Of a DNA stretch of 64,000 nucleotides, positions 23,045 through 33,008 are shown piece after piece. This DNA comes from Hippopus hippopus (Eukaryota > Mollusca > Bivalvia > Cardiida > Cardiidae), in contig OX328096.1 of the NCBI GenBank assembly GCA_946811185.2, positions 51,102,252 through 51,166,251 on the forward strand, given 5' to 3'. The notes under the pieces are model-generated. The model saw only the letters and a program-made list of their open reading frames with translations, was not told the origin of the DNA and searched no databases. The translations under genes were made by a program, and so were the position numbers. Position 1 is the stretch's first letter. The number at the start of each line of letters is the position of its first letter.

Positions 23045-24060
23045 CTCTTTAGCTGTCTATCAAATGAAAATTGCTTAGACCTGTCTAAATTCAAAACATT
23101 TACAGACAAGGTACTAAAGGAGGCTGGAATGATAGAAGTACAGTCGACTCTCATTATGTTGAAATCGCTTATCTCAAAACTCCTAATATGTCAAAGTCAA
23201 AGCTATGCCCGAACTTCGTTCCTCTTTATTTTATGTTGATTTGTGTTTTTATCTCGAAACCATTACATCCAAAAAACCGTTATGTCGAAGTACTTTTGAG
23301 AGCAATTTCGTACTTGGGATCATTTTGTCATTCATAAATCAGCCATTGTTTGTAGATAATAGGGTGCCAATTCACACAATACGATATTATCTTAATTGAT
23401 TCATTAGGTATCGGATTATAAAAGGTGTGAATAAGTTTGTAGCATTGTAAACAGCGGTTCATGTAAGACTTATACACATCGTGAAAAATACACTGAACGA
23501 TAAGGCTTGTTAGTTTGTCTCTCTTTTTCATATTTTTGGGGGGTGAACACGTCAACATTGTCGTGTATTAAGTCGGTCTGCACGAATGCTGCGAGCTAAT
23601 ACGTTTCTTGAATGTTTATAATGTCATCAGAAATGAAACTTGATTGAGCGTTTGCTATGGCCGAGCAAACCAGCAAGGCACCTTTAAATTTCCGGGGGAG
23701 AACTGGTTAGGTCGTTTAATTAAAACAGAGGAACGATGCGTAAGCTAGATGTGAAGTCATACAGTCAAAATAAAAAGCCATTTTGCAGGTTGTTCCACAA
23801 ACCCACAACGACCCCGTCCTATTTTATGTTTACTTTCGGTTTTCGGTACATCTGTCTTTGAATTCTTATATCGAACTCCTGTTATGTCAAATTATTTTTG
23901 TTATCCCGAGGGATTCGAGATAACGAGAGTCAACTGTATAGTTTTTAAAAGGATAAAAATGTTTCAGAAAAAGGAGAAACTACTGGTTACCAGCATTTTC
24001 TCCTTTTTCCACAAGCTTATCCTAAGCCTTCTTTCACAACATAGTGAAATTACCCGTTCA
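23045..24060 (+). mobile_element. TTAA-MITE split by the pogo-like element
   Basis: L arm before 23140 and half stem, palindrome (CTGGTTACCAG) and R arm after 23937. Confidence 0.7.
23141..23936. mobile_element. pogo/Tigger-like non-autonomous element, 796 bp
   Basis: The ends read CAGTCGACTCTCATTATGT and, from the right, CAGTTGACTCTCGTTATCT, with TA on both sides. This end sequence is typical of pogo/Tigger relatives, as is the motif TTATCTCGAA that recurs inside. It splits a TTAA-MITE. No transposase ORF. Confidence 0.8.
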
Positions 24061-24065
24061 TTTTG

Positions 24066-24216
24066 TCAACTCTTTGCCAAACAAAATTTTAGACTCGTCC
24101 AAATTCATCTGGCTCAACTGACGGAATTCATCTCTACAAGGGCAGAAACCATCATGTTTTCAAAAGGCTTCTTCCACATGGTTGTTCAAACACAGGATTG
24201 TTTGGTACAGGGTGAT
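24066..24216 (+). mobile_element. TTAA-MITE lacking the palindrome, beside a Caskin splice donor
   Basis: TCAACTCTTTGCCAAACAAAA start, L arm, then directly R arm ending GGTACAGGGTGA; about 14 bp separate it from the donor of exon 24234-24379. Confidence 0.75.
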
Positions 24217-24233
24217 GGATTATGCTCACTTAC

Positions 24234-24379
24234 CACATCAAAATGGCCATGCTGACAAGCAAGATGTAAGGGAGTCTCTCCACCCTGGGCTTGTTCGTTT
24301 GATGGAGATTTCCAGTGAAGGAGGATGTGCACAGGCTCTGACTTCCCTTGCCAGGCAGCATAATGGAGGGGTATCATAC
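24234..24379 (-). CDS. Caskin: Caskin-like gene, 146-bp exon (ankyrin repeats)
   Basis: The minus-strand acceptor is AATTATTTTTCAG and the donor is a strong GTAAGTGAG. After two bases completing the split Gly codon there are 48 codons, ending in phase 0. The peptide starts GMIPLHYAAWQGKSEPVHIL and later reads GGETPLHLACQHGHFDV, that is one complete ankyrin repeat and the first half of the next. The string PLHYAAWQG followed by an EP pair is characteristic of Caskin among ankyrin proteins I know, and the exon ends at the HGHxDV position. Following exons, expected to continue the ankyrin repeats and then encode SH3 and SAM domains, are not seen below 24.2 kb. A TTAA-MITE begins about 14 bp past the donor and a SINE about 30 bp upstream of the acceptor. 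ANKS1 proteins are the nearest alternative but fit less well. Confidence 0.87.
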
Positions 24380-24409
24380 CTGAAAAATAATTGACATTTG
24401 GTATATTAT

Positions 24410-24641
24410 TTGAGTGATTGATTGAATGGTGTTTTACGCCACTTTCAATAATATTTCAGTCATATCACCGTGACAGCTCACTTGTTCATGTGTTTCCTGG
24501 GTTTCACCAGTACTAGGCTAGGGCTCTGAAGTGTCTTGCCCAAGGACACTCCCACGAAAAACCCAGAGGATCCAGTGAGGCTCAAACCCGAGGCTTCCAG
24601 TCATGAGTCCAGTACACTTTACCACTTAGCACGCAAGACCC
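24410..24641 (-). mobile_element. SINE, second head type, next to a Caskin exon
   Basis: It shares the tail and first body part with the 5280 SINE but has another body (TCTTGCCCAAGGACACT) and head (minus-strand GCTAAGTGGTAAAGTG and GGGTTTGAGCCTC). It starts about 30 bp upstream of the acceptor of the 24.2-kb exon. Confidence 0.7.
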
Positions 24642-24732
24642 CTTATATCATTTGAAATTTGATGATCTGTCAAATTGATCTATTAACTAGGCTGTTGGTT
24701 GAATGAGTAATTTATTTCTTATTTCAAGCCCT

Positions 24733-24918
24733 TGGTCTGTTTTCATCAATTATTCCTAAGAACATTCTTAGTCTAATTCTTGATTTAGTAAGAAACACAA
24801 CTTCTGACTGGCTAAGCCATTTGATTTAGCCAATCAGAAGTTGTGTTACTTTCAAATTTAGAAAATTCTTGAGAATAAGACTTGGAATATTCATAAGAAT
24901 GGTTGGTGAATACGGACC
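24733..24918. mobile_element. Fold-back MITE (AACTTCTGACTGGCTAAGCC type), uninterrupted
   Basis: GGTCTGTTTTCATCAATTATTC is mirrored by GAATGGTTGGTGAATACGGACC. The central palindrome ACAACTTCTGACTGGCTAA / TTAGCCAATCAGAAGTTGTG is near perfect. It is the unsplit form of the element at 8884. Confidence 0.75.
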
Positions 24919-25346
24919 TTGTTTTCACTCTGATGGTTGAAAGTTCTACTATTAAAAAATTCACTCTCAATTAATACCTCCATTTAAAACCTAACATTAC
25001 TCTACATGCTGAGATGTGGGCAGTTCCAAAGACTGACAAGCTCATTGCTGGATTAAAACCCAGAACCTTCTTTTTTATAATTAGAGACTGATACATTTTT
25101 ATAAAGATAATATAACAAACTGCTAAGCATGCCAGACTCAATCAGTATCCACTTTTGATGTTTCGCCTCTGCATAATTTTAACTCTTTTACTGCCAACCA
25201 AGTAAATTTGACTTTCTCCAAGGTCTAATGGTAGATTTCCACAAGAAGTGAAGACGATTTTGGCCATAGTTAAGCAGGAGGTAGTGGATGGTAAAGTTTC
25301 AAAATCAGAATGTGCATTCTGATCATGATCTATGCTATCTATTCCT

Positions 25347-25569
25347 TGATTTGCCAAACAATACCTGGTTTTCACGGCCCTGGGAAAGAAAGCTTTTGAA
25401 AACATTGTGGAAAAAGGAGAAAATGCTGGTAACCAGCATTTTCTCCTTTTTCAACAATGTTTTCTACCCTATCAAAGATCTAAAGCTAATTTGTACCAAT
25501 TCTGAATTTGTCGTCTGCAGATGATCTCAGTTTGGAAGAGTCTAAAATTTGTTGTTTGGAAAAGGGTTC
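25347..25569 (-). mobile_element. TTAA-MITE
   Basis: R arm first, perfect palindrome at 25400-25462, L arm TTTGTCGTCTGCAGATG. Confidence 0.82.
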
Positions 25570-25701
25570 ATACTTGAAATGAAACTTTCAAGCATAGTCT
25601 GTGCAGTCTGATCTTCTACAATGTCTGCAACAGGTCCTTATGTCGCACTTAGCAGCTTAAGGGTACTTGCTGCCATGCAAAATGAAATAGCAAAGTAAAA
25701 T

Positions 25702-25933
25702 TCACTCTTTACCAGAAGACAAAATTTTAGAATTAATCTAAATCAAAAGCATTTGCAGAATTATGATGAATAGAATCTGGCTTCAATGATCAGATATTAT
25801 TTCAGAAAGGGTAGAAAACACTGTGTGAAGAGTAGTAAATGCTGGTTACAATCATTTTCTCCTTTTTTCACAATATTTTCAAAGGCCTTATATCTTAGGG
25901 TCATCAAAACTGTGGATTGTTTGGTAAAGGGTT
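25702..25933 (+). mobile_element. TTAA-MITE
   Basis: CACTCTTTACCAGAAGACAA start and GGTAAAGGGTTTC end; terminal TTAA lost on both sides. Confidence 0.75.
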
Positions 25934-26310
25934 TCACACTATATCACCTTCTCCAACAGGATCGTCATAGCAAAAACCAAAGGTGAGGAAAGTAACATTT
26001 TTTATGGGAAATATTGATAAAAAAAGAGCAATAGCAGGTAGTAAGCAAATGCTTCTGGTTTCCTTTCTTTACAATATTTTGTAAAAGTTGCAACTGCAAA
26101 GGCACTGAAGGCTCAAATTAATTCAATTAGAAATTGAAACTGAAAATCATTTACTATTTTAAAAAATGTGAATTTGACACCAAAATTCCTGCTGGAACTA
26201 ATTTATACAGTAAGTGTTGCTTTTTGTATAGAGCATCCTGTAACTGTGATATCATCAAAGATATGATAATACTCTCTTCCTGTCATAGGTGCATTTTACC
26301 CACTCCTTAT

Positions 26311-26518
26311 TTAACTCTTTTATCAGATGATAAAATTTTAGATGTTTCAAATTTGAAATTATTTACATACTGCAAATGATTATGACCCAAAAATTGAAAG
26401 CTGTTTCTCTAAGGTTAGAAAACACTGTGAGAAAAGGAGGTAATGCTGGTTCCCAGAATGTTTTGAAAGGATTTTTTCCTCAGGGTTATTAAAACACTGG
26501 ATTGTCTAGTGAAGAATC
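26311..26518 (+). mobile_element. TTAA-MITE lacking the second half of the palindrome
   Basis: TTAACTCTTTTATCAGATGA start, half stem, then R arm CTCAGGGTTATTAAAACAC. Confidence 0.7.
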
Positions 26519-26699
26519 AATATGAATTTTTATTCCCAAACTGCAATTAACTTAGAGAAATAAAATGGCGATATTAACAACATAAAAATCTTTTTCCCTC
26601 TTATTGTGCAGACAGGAGCAATTGCTTGTAAACGCAATAATGCCCACTCTCACAATTTTTCCAAGTTTGACAAACAATAGACTTGTACAAAAAAAAATC

Positions 26700-26770
26700 T
26701 TCTGAACAGTTTTTCAAATGGCTTCTTCCTTAAGGTCATCAAAACATGAAACTGATTGGAAGCAGATTAA
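26700..26770 (+). mobile_element. TTAA-MITE R-arm remnant
   Basis: CAAATGGCTTCTTCCTTAAGG and TCATCAAAACATG only. Confidence 0.45.
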
Positions 26771-27055
26771 ATGTCTTCTTGAAAACTTCTTAGGTGTAGT
26801 CACTGATACGAATTATGATCAGAAAATTCTTGTTTGATTCCTGCAAGAAGGACTTGCAACATGCATGTGCCTTCTGAAGGGCAGTCTGCAGTGCTATGTC
26901 TTTTAATTCCTGGTATTGATTAAAGCAAGGAAGAACATAATGAAATTACAAGTTACTGCTGTGACATAAATGACATACTAATGACAGCTCATTAAGAAAG
27001 ACCTGTAGCAAACAATACGCAACAGTTACAGTATTCTACTTCCGATGTATGAAGG

Positions 27056-28522
27056 CAGGGGTGTGCAATCTTCAATTTTCCCACTTGTCCACGGACAAGT
27101 TGGACTGACTTTTCTACTTGTCCGCAGTTGAAGTTTACTTGTCCAAACAGATAGAGTAAATCAGTTGTGTATTGTAAATTTGTGTTGATGAATCTCACTC
27201 TGCAGTCATCTGCTCTTAAAAGCAATATGGTTAAAAAAAGAAGTTGCTTGTAACTTTCTCTTACTCACAAGACCAGGTTCAGAGTGACAACTTCCAGCAT
27301 GATGGCCAGTAGAATTACCATTTCACTGTCAGTTTCACACACTTATTAGCTTTCACTTTTTGTTTTACATAGAGATTTTTGTAAATGAACCGTTTAAAGT
27401 CATTATCAAAGACAAAAAAAAACAGTTTGAAATGCCTTTGATGGGAAGATATCAAACCAACCTTTATTGTGTCATGGGTTTCTGTGTTTTTTGTAGCGAT
27501 CTGTGTTTCATGCCAGTTAATTTTAGGAGTGGTATTTTTGCATGATTTGACTTAAATTTGTCAATTAGGATTGCATTTCAAATCTATAATTTTACACTAG
27601 ACTGAGCAGATAAATATCATTAATAACTTTACATGAACAACATACCACCTTGATTAACTGTGAGAAAGAGCGACTTGTGCATCCTTCACACTTAATACTT
27701 ATTGTGTATGTCATAATTTTGATCTTTCAAATACAATGTATAGACATGACTCATTGCCTGTAGATTCTCTAGTGCTTAAGTTTTGGAAACTTTCTAACTT
27801 GTGCCAATTGGCGCCACTGGCCATCGACAACGGGAGCCACGAAACCTGTGCTTGCCTGTCCATTTCACTTCATATTTCTGTGTGTGATTATTCAATTAAA
27901 TGCGTGAATTACGCACATATGTACATGACTTGGAACCCTGAGGCTGAGATTTTCCCAAGAACAGAGCTAAGGTCGTATCCGCAAACTATGGAATCATTCT
28001 ACAAACATGACAGTAGTGTATTAGAACCATCGTCCTGTCGGCGCCAATAAAAGACAGCAAATGGGCTATCCTTAATTAAACACACATTTGCGCTTTGCAT
28101 CATATTATCTGTCTTCCTGCCCTTTAGGTTTATGCTTTTCAGGATCTTTGAACCACCAGATCTAATGGCGAATTTGTTCGTTTAGTGCAATAAAAACCAC
28201 TTTGCAACTACTTTACCAGGCATCATATTGCTACAACACTGCATATTTGCCTCGATACGGCCAATAGATAGCTTGTTTTTTCTACTGAAACTAAAATAGT
28301 AATGTAAGAGTGCTTATTTCTACGAAGTACAGACGTGGATTATGCAAGAGTTTGAATAAAGAGTGTGTTTGAGGATCGTCCTTGATATAAAAACAGCATT
28401 TTCTTATTATGTATGGCTCCGAAATTCACTCGCCAGCGGACAAGCACTCTGGAAAAATCTACTTGTCCGCCGGCAAAAATTCCCAAGTCAGACAAGTCGG
28501 GCATAGGAATTCCGCACCCCTG
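27056..28522. mobile_element. hAT-like non-autonomous element, 1467 bp
   Basis: Ends are CAGGGGTG and its complement CACCCCTG, flanked by the direct repeat ATGAAGG (27049-27055 and 28523-28529). The motif ACTTGTCC, or its complement GGACAAGT, occurs several times just inside both ends, as is usual for transposase-binding subterminal sites. No transposase is present; the 104-codon ORF at 27736 resembles nothing known. The stretch 27360-27700 is related to parts of the elements at 47747 and 58435. Confidence 0.8.
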
Positions 28523-28653
28523 ATGAAGGTTATTACCATATAATTAATCATAAAAGATGATAATTATCTTTTGTCATAATATATGCTAGAATTATCAAAC
28601 AGTGTGGTATCAAATGTCACCTCATTTCCCTCCTAGCTGAACATTACATCACT

Positions 28654-28816
28654 TTAACTCTTTATCAGACAACAAAATTTAAATCTTATTGAAATTGAAA
28701 GCAGTTGCAGACAACAAATTAAATGCAACTAAAATGATGAGATTTGCCTCTAAAAGGACAGAAATTATTTTGAGAGGAGAAAATGGTGGTACCAGCATTA
28801 TCCACAATTTCTAGGA
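28654..28816 (+). mobile_element. TTAA-MITE, right arm lost
   Basis: TTAACTCTTTATCAGACAAC, full L arm and degraded palindrome. Confidence 0.65.
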
Positions 28817-28916
28817 CACAGGGTACTTTTCTTGTACCATATTTTTGTACAATGATGCCTTGCAGTGCTTCAATCTTTAAGCCTTTACACAATCCCAGTT
28901 AAATTTAAATTAGATC

Positions 28917-29156
28917 ATTAGTGCACCTATACATGCTTTCCCGTGATTTCTTTTACCAGTGCTTTGCACAATACTCTTTCCAAGCTACTGCCTGCTTTCC
29001 AACATAACCAGTTTCATAACACTGATCAGCAATAAGAGAGGAATGAATCCTGTTGCAATGACTATCATCAATCCTTGGAAAGAAATTTGCCAAGCAGGGG
29101 ATTCAAACCAGTAACTCTCTCGTCTCAATCCTGCACTATGATATCAGGGCTCAGCA
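28917..29156 (-). mobile_element. SINE copy lacking the tail
   Basis: GTGCACCTATACATGCTTTC, GAATGAATCCTGTTGCAATG and GGGGATTCAAACCAGTAAC (B-box complement) are visible. Confidence 0.7.
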
Positions 29157-29580
29157 TATCAATTACAGTTTAGCTTAACAGGCAGATTACAGCGCATCCT
29201 TGCAGTTTGGGCATTATTGGAATATATTTGAAACTCTGTTGTTTATTTTTAACTTCAGACAGTATGCTTACCTTGTATTTTTTTTTTTTGAAAAACAGTG
29301 ATGACAGATTCCTGCAATCTAACTTTCAAGACACAACATACTAAAAGTTTTTAACAGCAGTTCTACAGAAGAAACAAGAAGAATTTCAAAGGACACTTTT
29401 ACAATGAAGCTAGCTCATCAGCCATTCTAAATTGCATTTGAATTCTAATTCTAAATTTAGAAAGCTACACAAGCCCTCACTGGCTATATCAGTTGGTTTC
29501 CTAGAGCAATACTGTGAACCTGTACAGGTTACCTGACCTCAGTCCAATGGGTTTGCCAGATATTTAATTTGAATTGCTTT
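29157..29580. other. No clear feature
   Basis: CTCATCAGCCATTCTAAATTG followed by ATTCTAATTCTAAATTTAG may be a diverged fold-back MITE of the 24733 type. Confidence 0.35.
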
Positions 29581-29792
29581 GAAACTCTACCAAATGAGGA
29601 AACTGAAGACCTATCCTAATTAAAAACATTTTCAAAAAAAAAATTAAATGAGGCTCAATTAATGGAACTTGTGAAAACATTGTGGGAAAAGGAGAAAATG
29701 TTGCTTACCAGCATTATCTTCTTTTCCCACAATGTTTTCAAAGGCCGTCTTCCACAGGGCTATCCAAACACATGATATTTGGTAAAGAGTTA
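29581..29792 (+). mobile_element. TTAA-MITE
   Basis: L arm much mutated, good outer palindrome stem (ACATTGTGGGAAAAGG both ways), R arm. Confidence 0.75.
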
Positions 29793-30159
29793 CGAGTTTA
29801 ACAAGAGTTGCACCATATGTTTATCTCAAGATATCAGACAAGTAAAGCAAAACAAAAATTATGTAAGCAAGCAAAAAGGGGCCTGTGAAGCTTTTTTTTG
29901 CATCTGCCTTATCTGCAGTTAATTAGAGTTCATGCCTGTCAGTTTCTCTTGATGAAGGATTGTTATCAAATATTAAAAGAAGCTTTTGGGGGAATCTTTA
30001 CTCATCATCAGCAAAACTGATGACTCATCATAGCCACAGAAATTCAAAAAGGAGGGAAACCATGATACCTTATTATTTCTGTTGTTTGCCAAACTATATC
30101 AGTTACAATGTTCCCCTTTCCCCACTTTTTCTTCAAGTTCAACATTCGTTTTTTTCTGT
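29793..30159. other. No feature recognised
   Basis: Nothing recognised. Confidence 0.4.
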
Positions 30160-30345
30160 GACTTTGTTTTCAAGGGCCTTGTTCCTGAGGCTTATACAGA
30201 GATGAGATTATTTTGTAAAGGGTTCACTCTTAAACCACTGCAAAATTTTTTACACATTCCTATTGAAAGCATCTGGAGACAAAAAATTAAATGTGGCTCC
30301 AGTGTTGAAGCTTGTGTTAGAAAGGGTTGACAATAGGAAGAAAGG
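30160..30345 (+). mobile_element. Two TTAA-MITE fragments in a row
   Basis: An R-arm end (GTAAAGGGTTCAC, to about 30222) followed by an L arm (GAAAGCATCTGGAGACAAA) with no palindrome. Confidence 0.5.
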
Positions 30346-30365
30346 AAAAAAAAAAGGCAATGCCA

Positions 30366-30620
30366 CTATGAGTTCAATACTGAATGTTCAATATTGAATT
30401 TTGAAGACCATGTATCGTATTTTGTGCAAAACCGAAGGAAATAAACCCAATCAAACTCAATTTTTCTAAGACAAATGAGTTTTTCGATAGCTCTCAGATA
30501 TGTAATTGGAAATGGCGTATTAAAATAAACTGGATTAGGCCATCGATCGCGGAAATACTTCTTTTTGATTGAAAACAGCTTCACCCACTCATAGCCTTCT
30601 TTTGGCGCAATGATACACAC
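30366..30620 (-). CDS. Unrecognised 84-codon ORF in an apparently unique segment
   Basis: The minus-strand ORF starts MCIIAPKEGYEWVKLFSIKK and is rich in aromatic and basic residues. It sits in about 650 bp (30346-31020) that match no other repeat in the window. An overlapping minus-strand ORF (30589-30885) lies just upstream in another frame. No family is recognised; it may be a decayed fragment of a mobile element or chance. Confidence 0.15.
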   Translation of the reverse strand: MCIIAPKEGYEWVKLFSIKKKYFRDRWPNPVYFNTPFPITYLRAIEKLICLRKIEFDWVYFLRFCTKYDTWSSKFNIEHSVLNS

Positions 30621-31094
30621 AAAATTTGTCTATTGACCGCTTTGGTTCCAGGCTTGTTCGTTCCAAAACCAGCTCGTCCCTGGGCTTGTTTGTCTCATGA
30701 TTGCGTGCTACTCGATTTGATTGTGCATGAAAATTTACAGATCGAAATAATTGATTGTAATGTTGGAAATTAGATCTTGACGGCCAAAGATATCTTGAAA
30801 TCATGGTTTTCAGGTATAAACTTAATTTAATTCGATATATATATACATGGTTTCTCTCTCTACCCATAATGCATCCTACCGTCAAGAGTCATTACTCCTG
30901 ACTCCTCCTGTGAGTGATCAAAGGGAGACCACCAATACGCAAATAATCCAAACTTTGGCACCAGTGCTCTCCCTTTACGCAAGAAGAGGTATTAATTTGC
31001 TTCGTAGGTTGACTTGCAAGTTAGTATTTGAATAATATTTTTTTTTCTCAAATTATTAACCCAAACCATGGCTTCGTTGACAAATGCCACATCA

Positions 31095-31185
31095 GCATTT
31101 TTCAACGCTTTGATTTACAATGTTTTCCATTGCCTAATAGCTCAGGGTCCATAAAATTCTGGCACTGTTTGATACAGGGGTTACT
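31095..31185 (+). mobile_element. TTAA-MITE R-arm fragment
   Basis: CAGCATTTTTCAACGC and CTCAGGGTCCATAAAATTC. Confidence 0.45.
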
Positions 31186-31250
31186 ATATTTCACTGAAAA
31201 TTCTGTATGAATCATACAAAAATGCAGAAAGTCTGCAAGTACTCACAGGA

Positions 31251-31481
31251 ATAACTCTTTACCAGATGAAAAAAATTTAGACTCAGCCAAATTGAAAACA
31301 TTTGCATATGACAAATCACAAGTGGCTAAAATCAAGGTATTTGTCTTTGATATAGGGCAGAAAAAATTGTGGAAAAAGGAGAAATTGCTGGCTACCAGCG
31401 TTTTCTCCGTTTTCCACAATTTTTGAACAGCATTCTCCCATGGGATTGTTAAAACTTGGGACTGTTTGAAAAAGGGTGAAG
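31251..31481 (+). mobile_element. TTAA-MITE
   Basis: Complete L arm, palindrome CTGGCTACCAG, R arm ending AAAAAGGGTGA. Confidence 0.8.
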
Positions 31482-31786
31482 GGAAAGTCTGCAACAAATT
31501 TTCCCAAGGAATTAGAGCAGTGAAATTCTAATATATCATCCAAATCCCTTCTGCACAATAATGTCAGGATTTTCGTAGATAACTAGGATGTAAATTTAAT
31601 CTTTTCTGGGCAAATTTTCATTTCTATGACAGTTTTATGCCCAATTTTTGTACATTAACCATTCCCTCACATTTTAATACATTGTCTAGTAGACCAAATT
31701 TTGAGGAAAATATGATAATAAAGAAACACTAACAACCTCAACAGCAAGTACACAGCTTTCAAGTTCTCTGTAGGACAAATGACTGA

Positions 31787-31955
31787 TTAACCCTTTAACA
31801 AACAACCCCAAATTCTAAAGACCTTGAGAAAGAAGCCTTTTGAAACCATTGTGGGAAATGGAGAAAATGCTGGTGGCCAGCATTTTCTCCTTTTCCAACC
31901 ATGTTTTTTATCCTATCAGACAGCTTAAGTTTGTTTAGTATGAATTTCCCCTCTG
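31787..31955 (-). mobile_element. TTAA-MITE, L arm truncated
   Basis: TTAACCCTTTAACAAACAACC, R arm, centre GCTGGTGGCCAGC, rest lost near a hAT-like element. Confidence 0.75.
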
Positions 31956-31981
31956 CCCCTTTAAAATCATTTCAGTCATAA

Positions 31982-32825
31982 CAGGGTTCGAATTTCATTT
32001 TTTTATCCACTGGCAAATTTTAGCAAGTGTTTTTTTTTTTTCACTCACAAAATTCAAATTGGACTCGCATTTTTCTTTTCCTTTTTTTTGAAGCCCAGCA
32101 TGCCTACCAATGGTAAAGAACGAACAGCCAGTACAAACTGTTCAATTCTATTCTATTACGTAACCTGTCGACTAGAGACAACAACCAAACAAAACAGGAA
32201 CGTTAATTAACATCACAACCATCATTTAACTATCAATTCAATTCCAGTTGAATATCTGTTCTCAAACCATGTTAAATTTCTATAAAATTTACAATGGTGG
32301 ACGAATTTGTATATGAATTACGGTCGTATCATATCCGAATATCTGCGTGTCCGATAACTGGTTTAGCCAGTCCACCACGTCTGACCTGCTTCTTTTTGTT
32401 ATTTGTGTATGATAATTATCTTTTCATGAAAGATTGACAAATATTTCTGTTTTATAATTAGACATTGAATTCGCCTACTGTTTTTTCCGTATAGAAAATG
32501 CAATATCGTAGTATTGGCTGTGAGTGCAGACGAGTGCACTTGGCTCACGAAACTCAGATAGCGAACGACAACTCGGGGGCTTCAATGGTGACATGTAAAA
32601 TTATCAACCGCCGTCGAAGGGTATTCTCAGTGCGACATAAGCGATGTTTATCCAGAACGAAAAGAATTACCTTATTTGTATTCAAATATGAAATTTAGCA
32701 CATTTTGGTAATTGTTCTTCAATAATTTGCACTCGCATTTTTTATCGAGTGCTTGAAATTTCAACTTGCATTTTCCAATTCTGACTCGCATTTTGCTAGT
32801 AAATATGTGGGAATTTCGAACCCTG
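31982..32825. mobile_element. hAT-like non-autonomous element, 844 bp
   Basis: The left end CAGGGTTCGAATTTC is mirrored by GAATTTCGAACCCTG on the right. The 7-bp repeat GTCATAA flanks it (31975-31981, 32826-32832). ACTCGCATTTT recurs near both ends as a subterminal repeat. No coding capacity was recognised. Confidence 0.82.
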
Positions 32826-33008
32826 GTCATAACATAGATTTGCTTCAAGCCATATGTGCCTGTATTTAACAAGTTGTAGGTTTTAAAGTGCCTTGCCCCT
32901 TGGAAATTCCCAAGAAAAACTAAGTTCCTTGATTGAAGATCAAACTCAAGATCATTAATTTCATTCAATACTGAGCCATACAGTATGCCTGCAGTTTGTT
33001 TGTATAGG

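Noticed and set aside
23884..24255. 123-codon plus-strand ORF, one of the longest in the window
   Set aside because: It runs across a MITE and into the antisense of the ankyrin exon, so it is chance.
27736..28050. 104-codon ORF inside the hAT-like element as transposase remnant
   Set aside because: No hAT zinc finger or dimerisation motif is visible and the frame is isolated.
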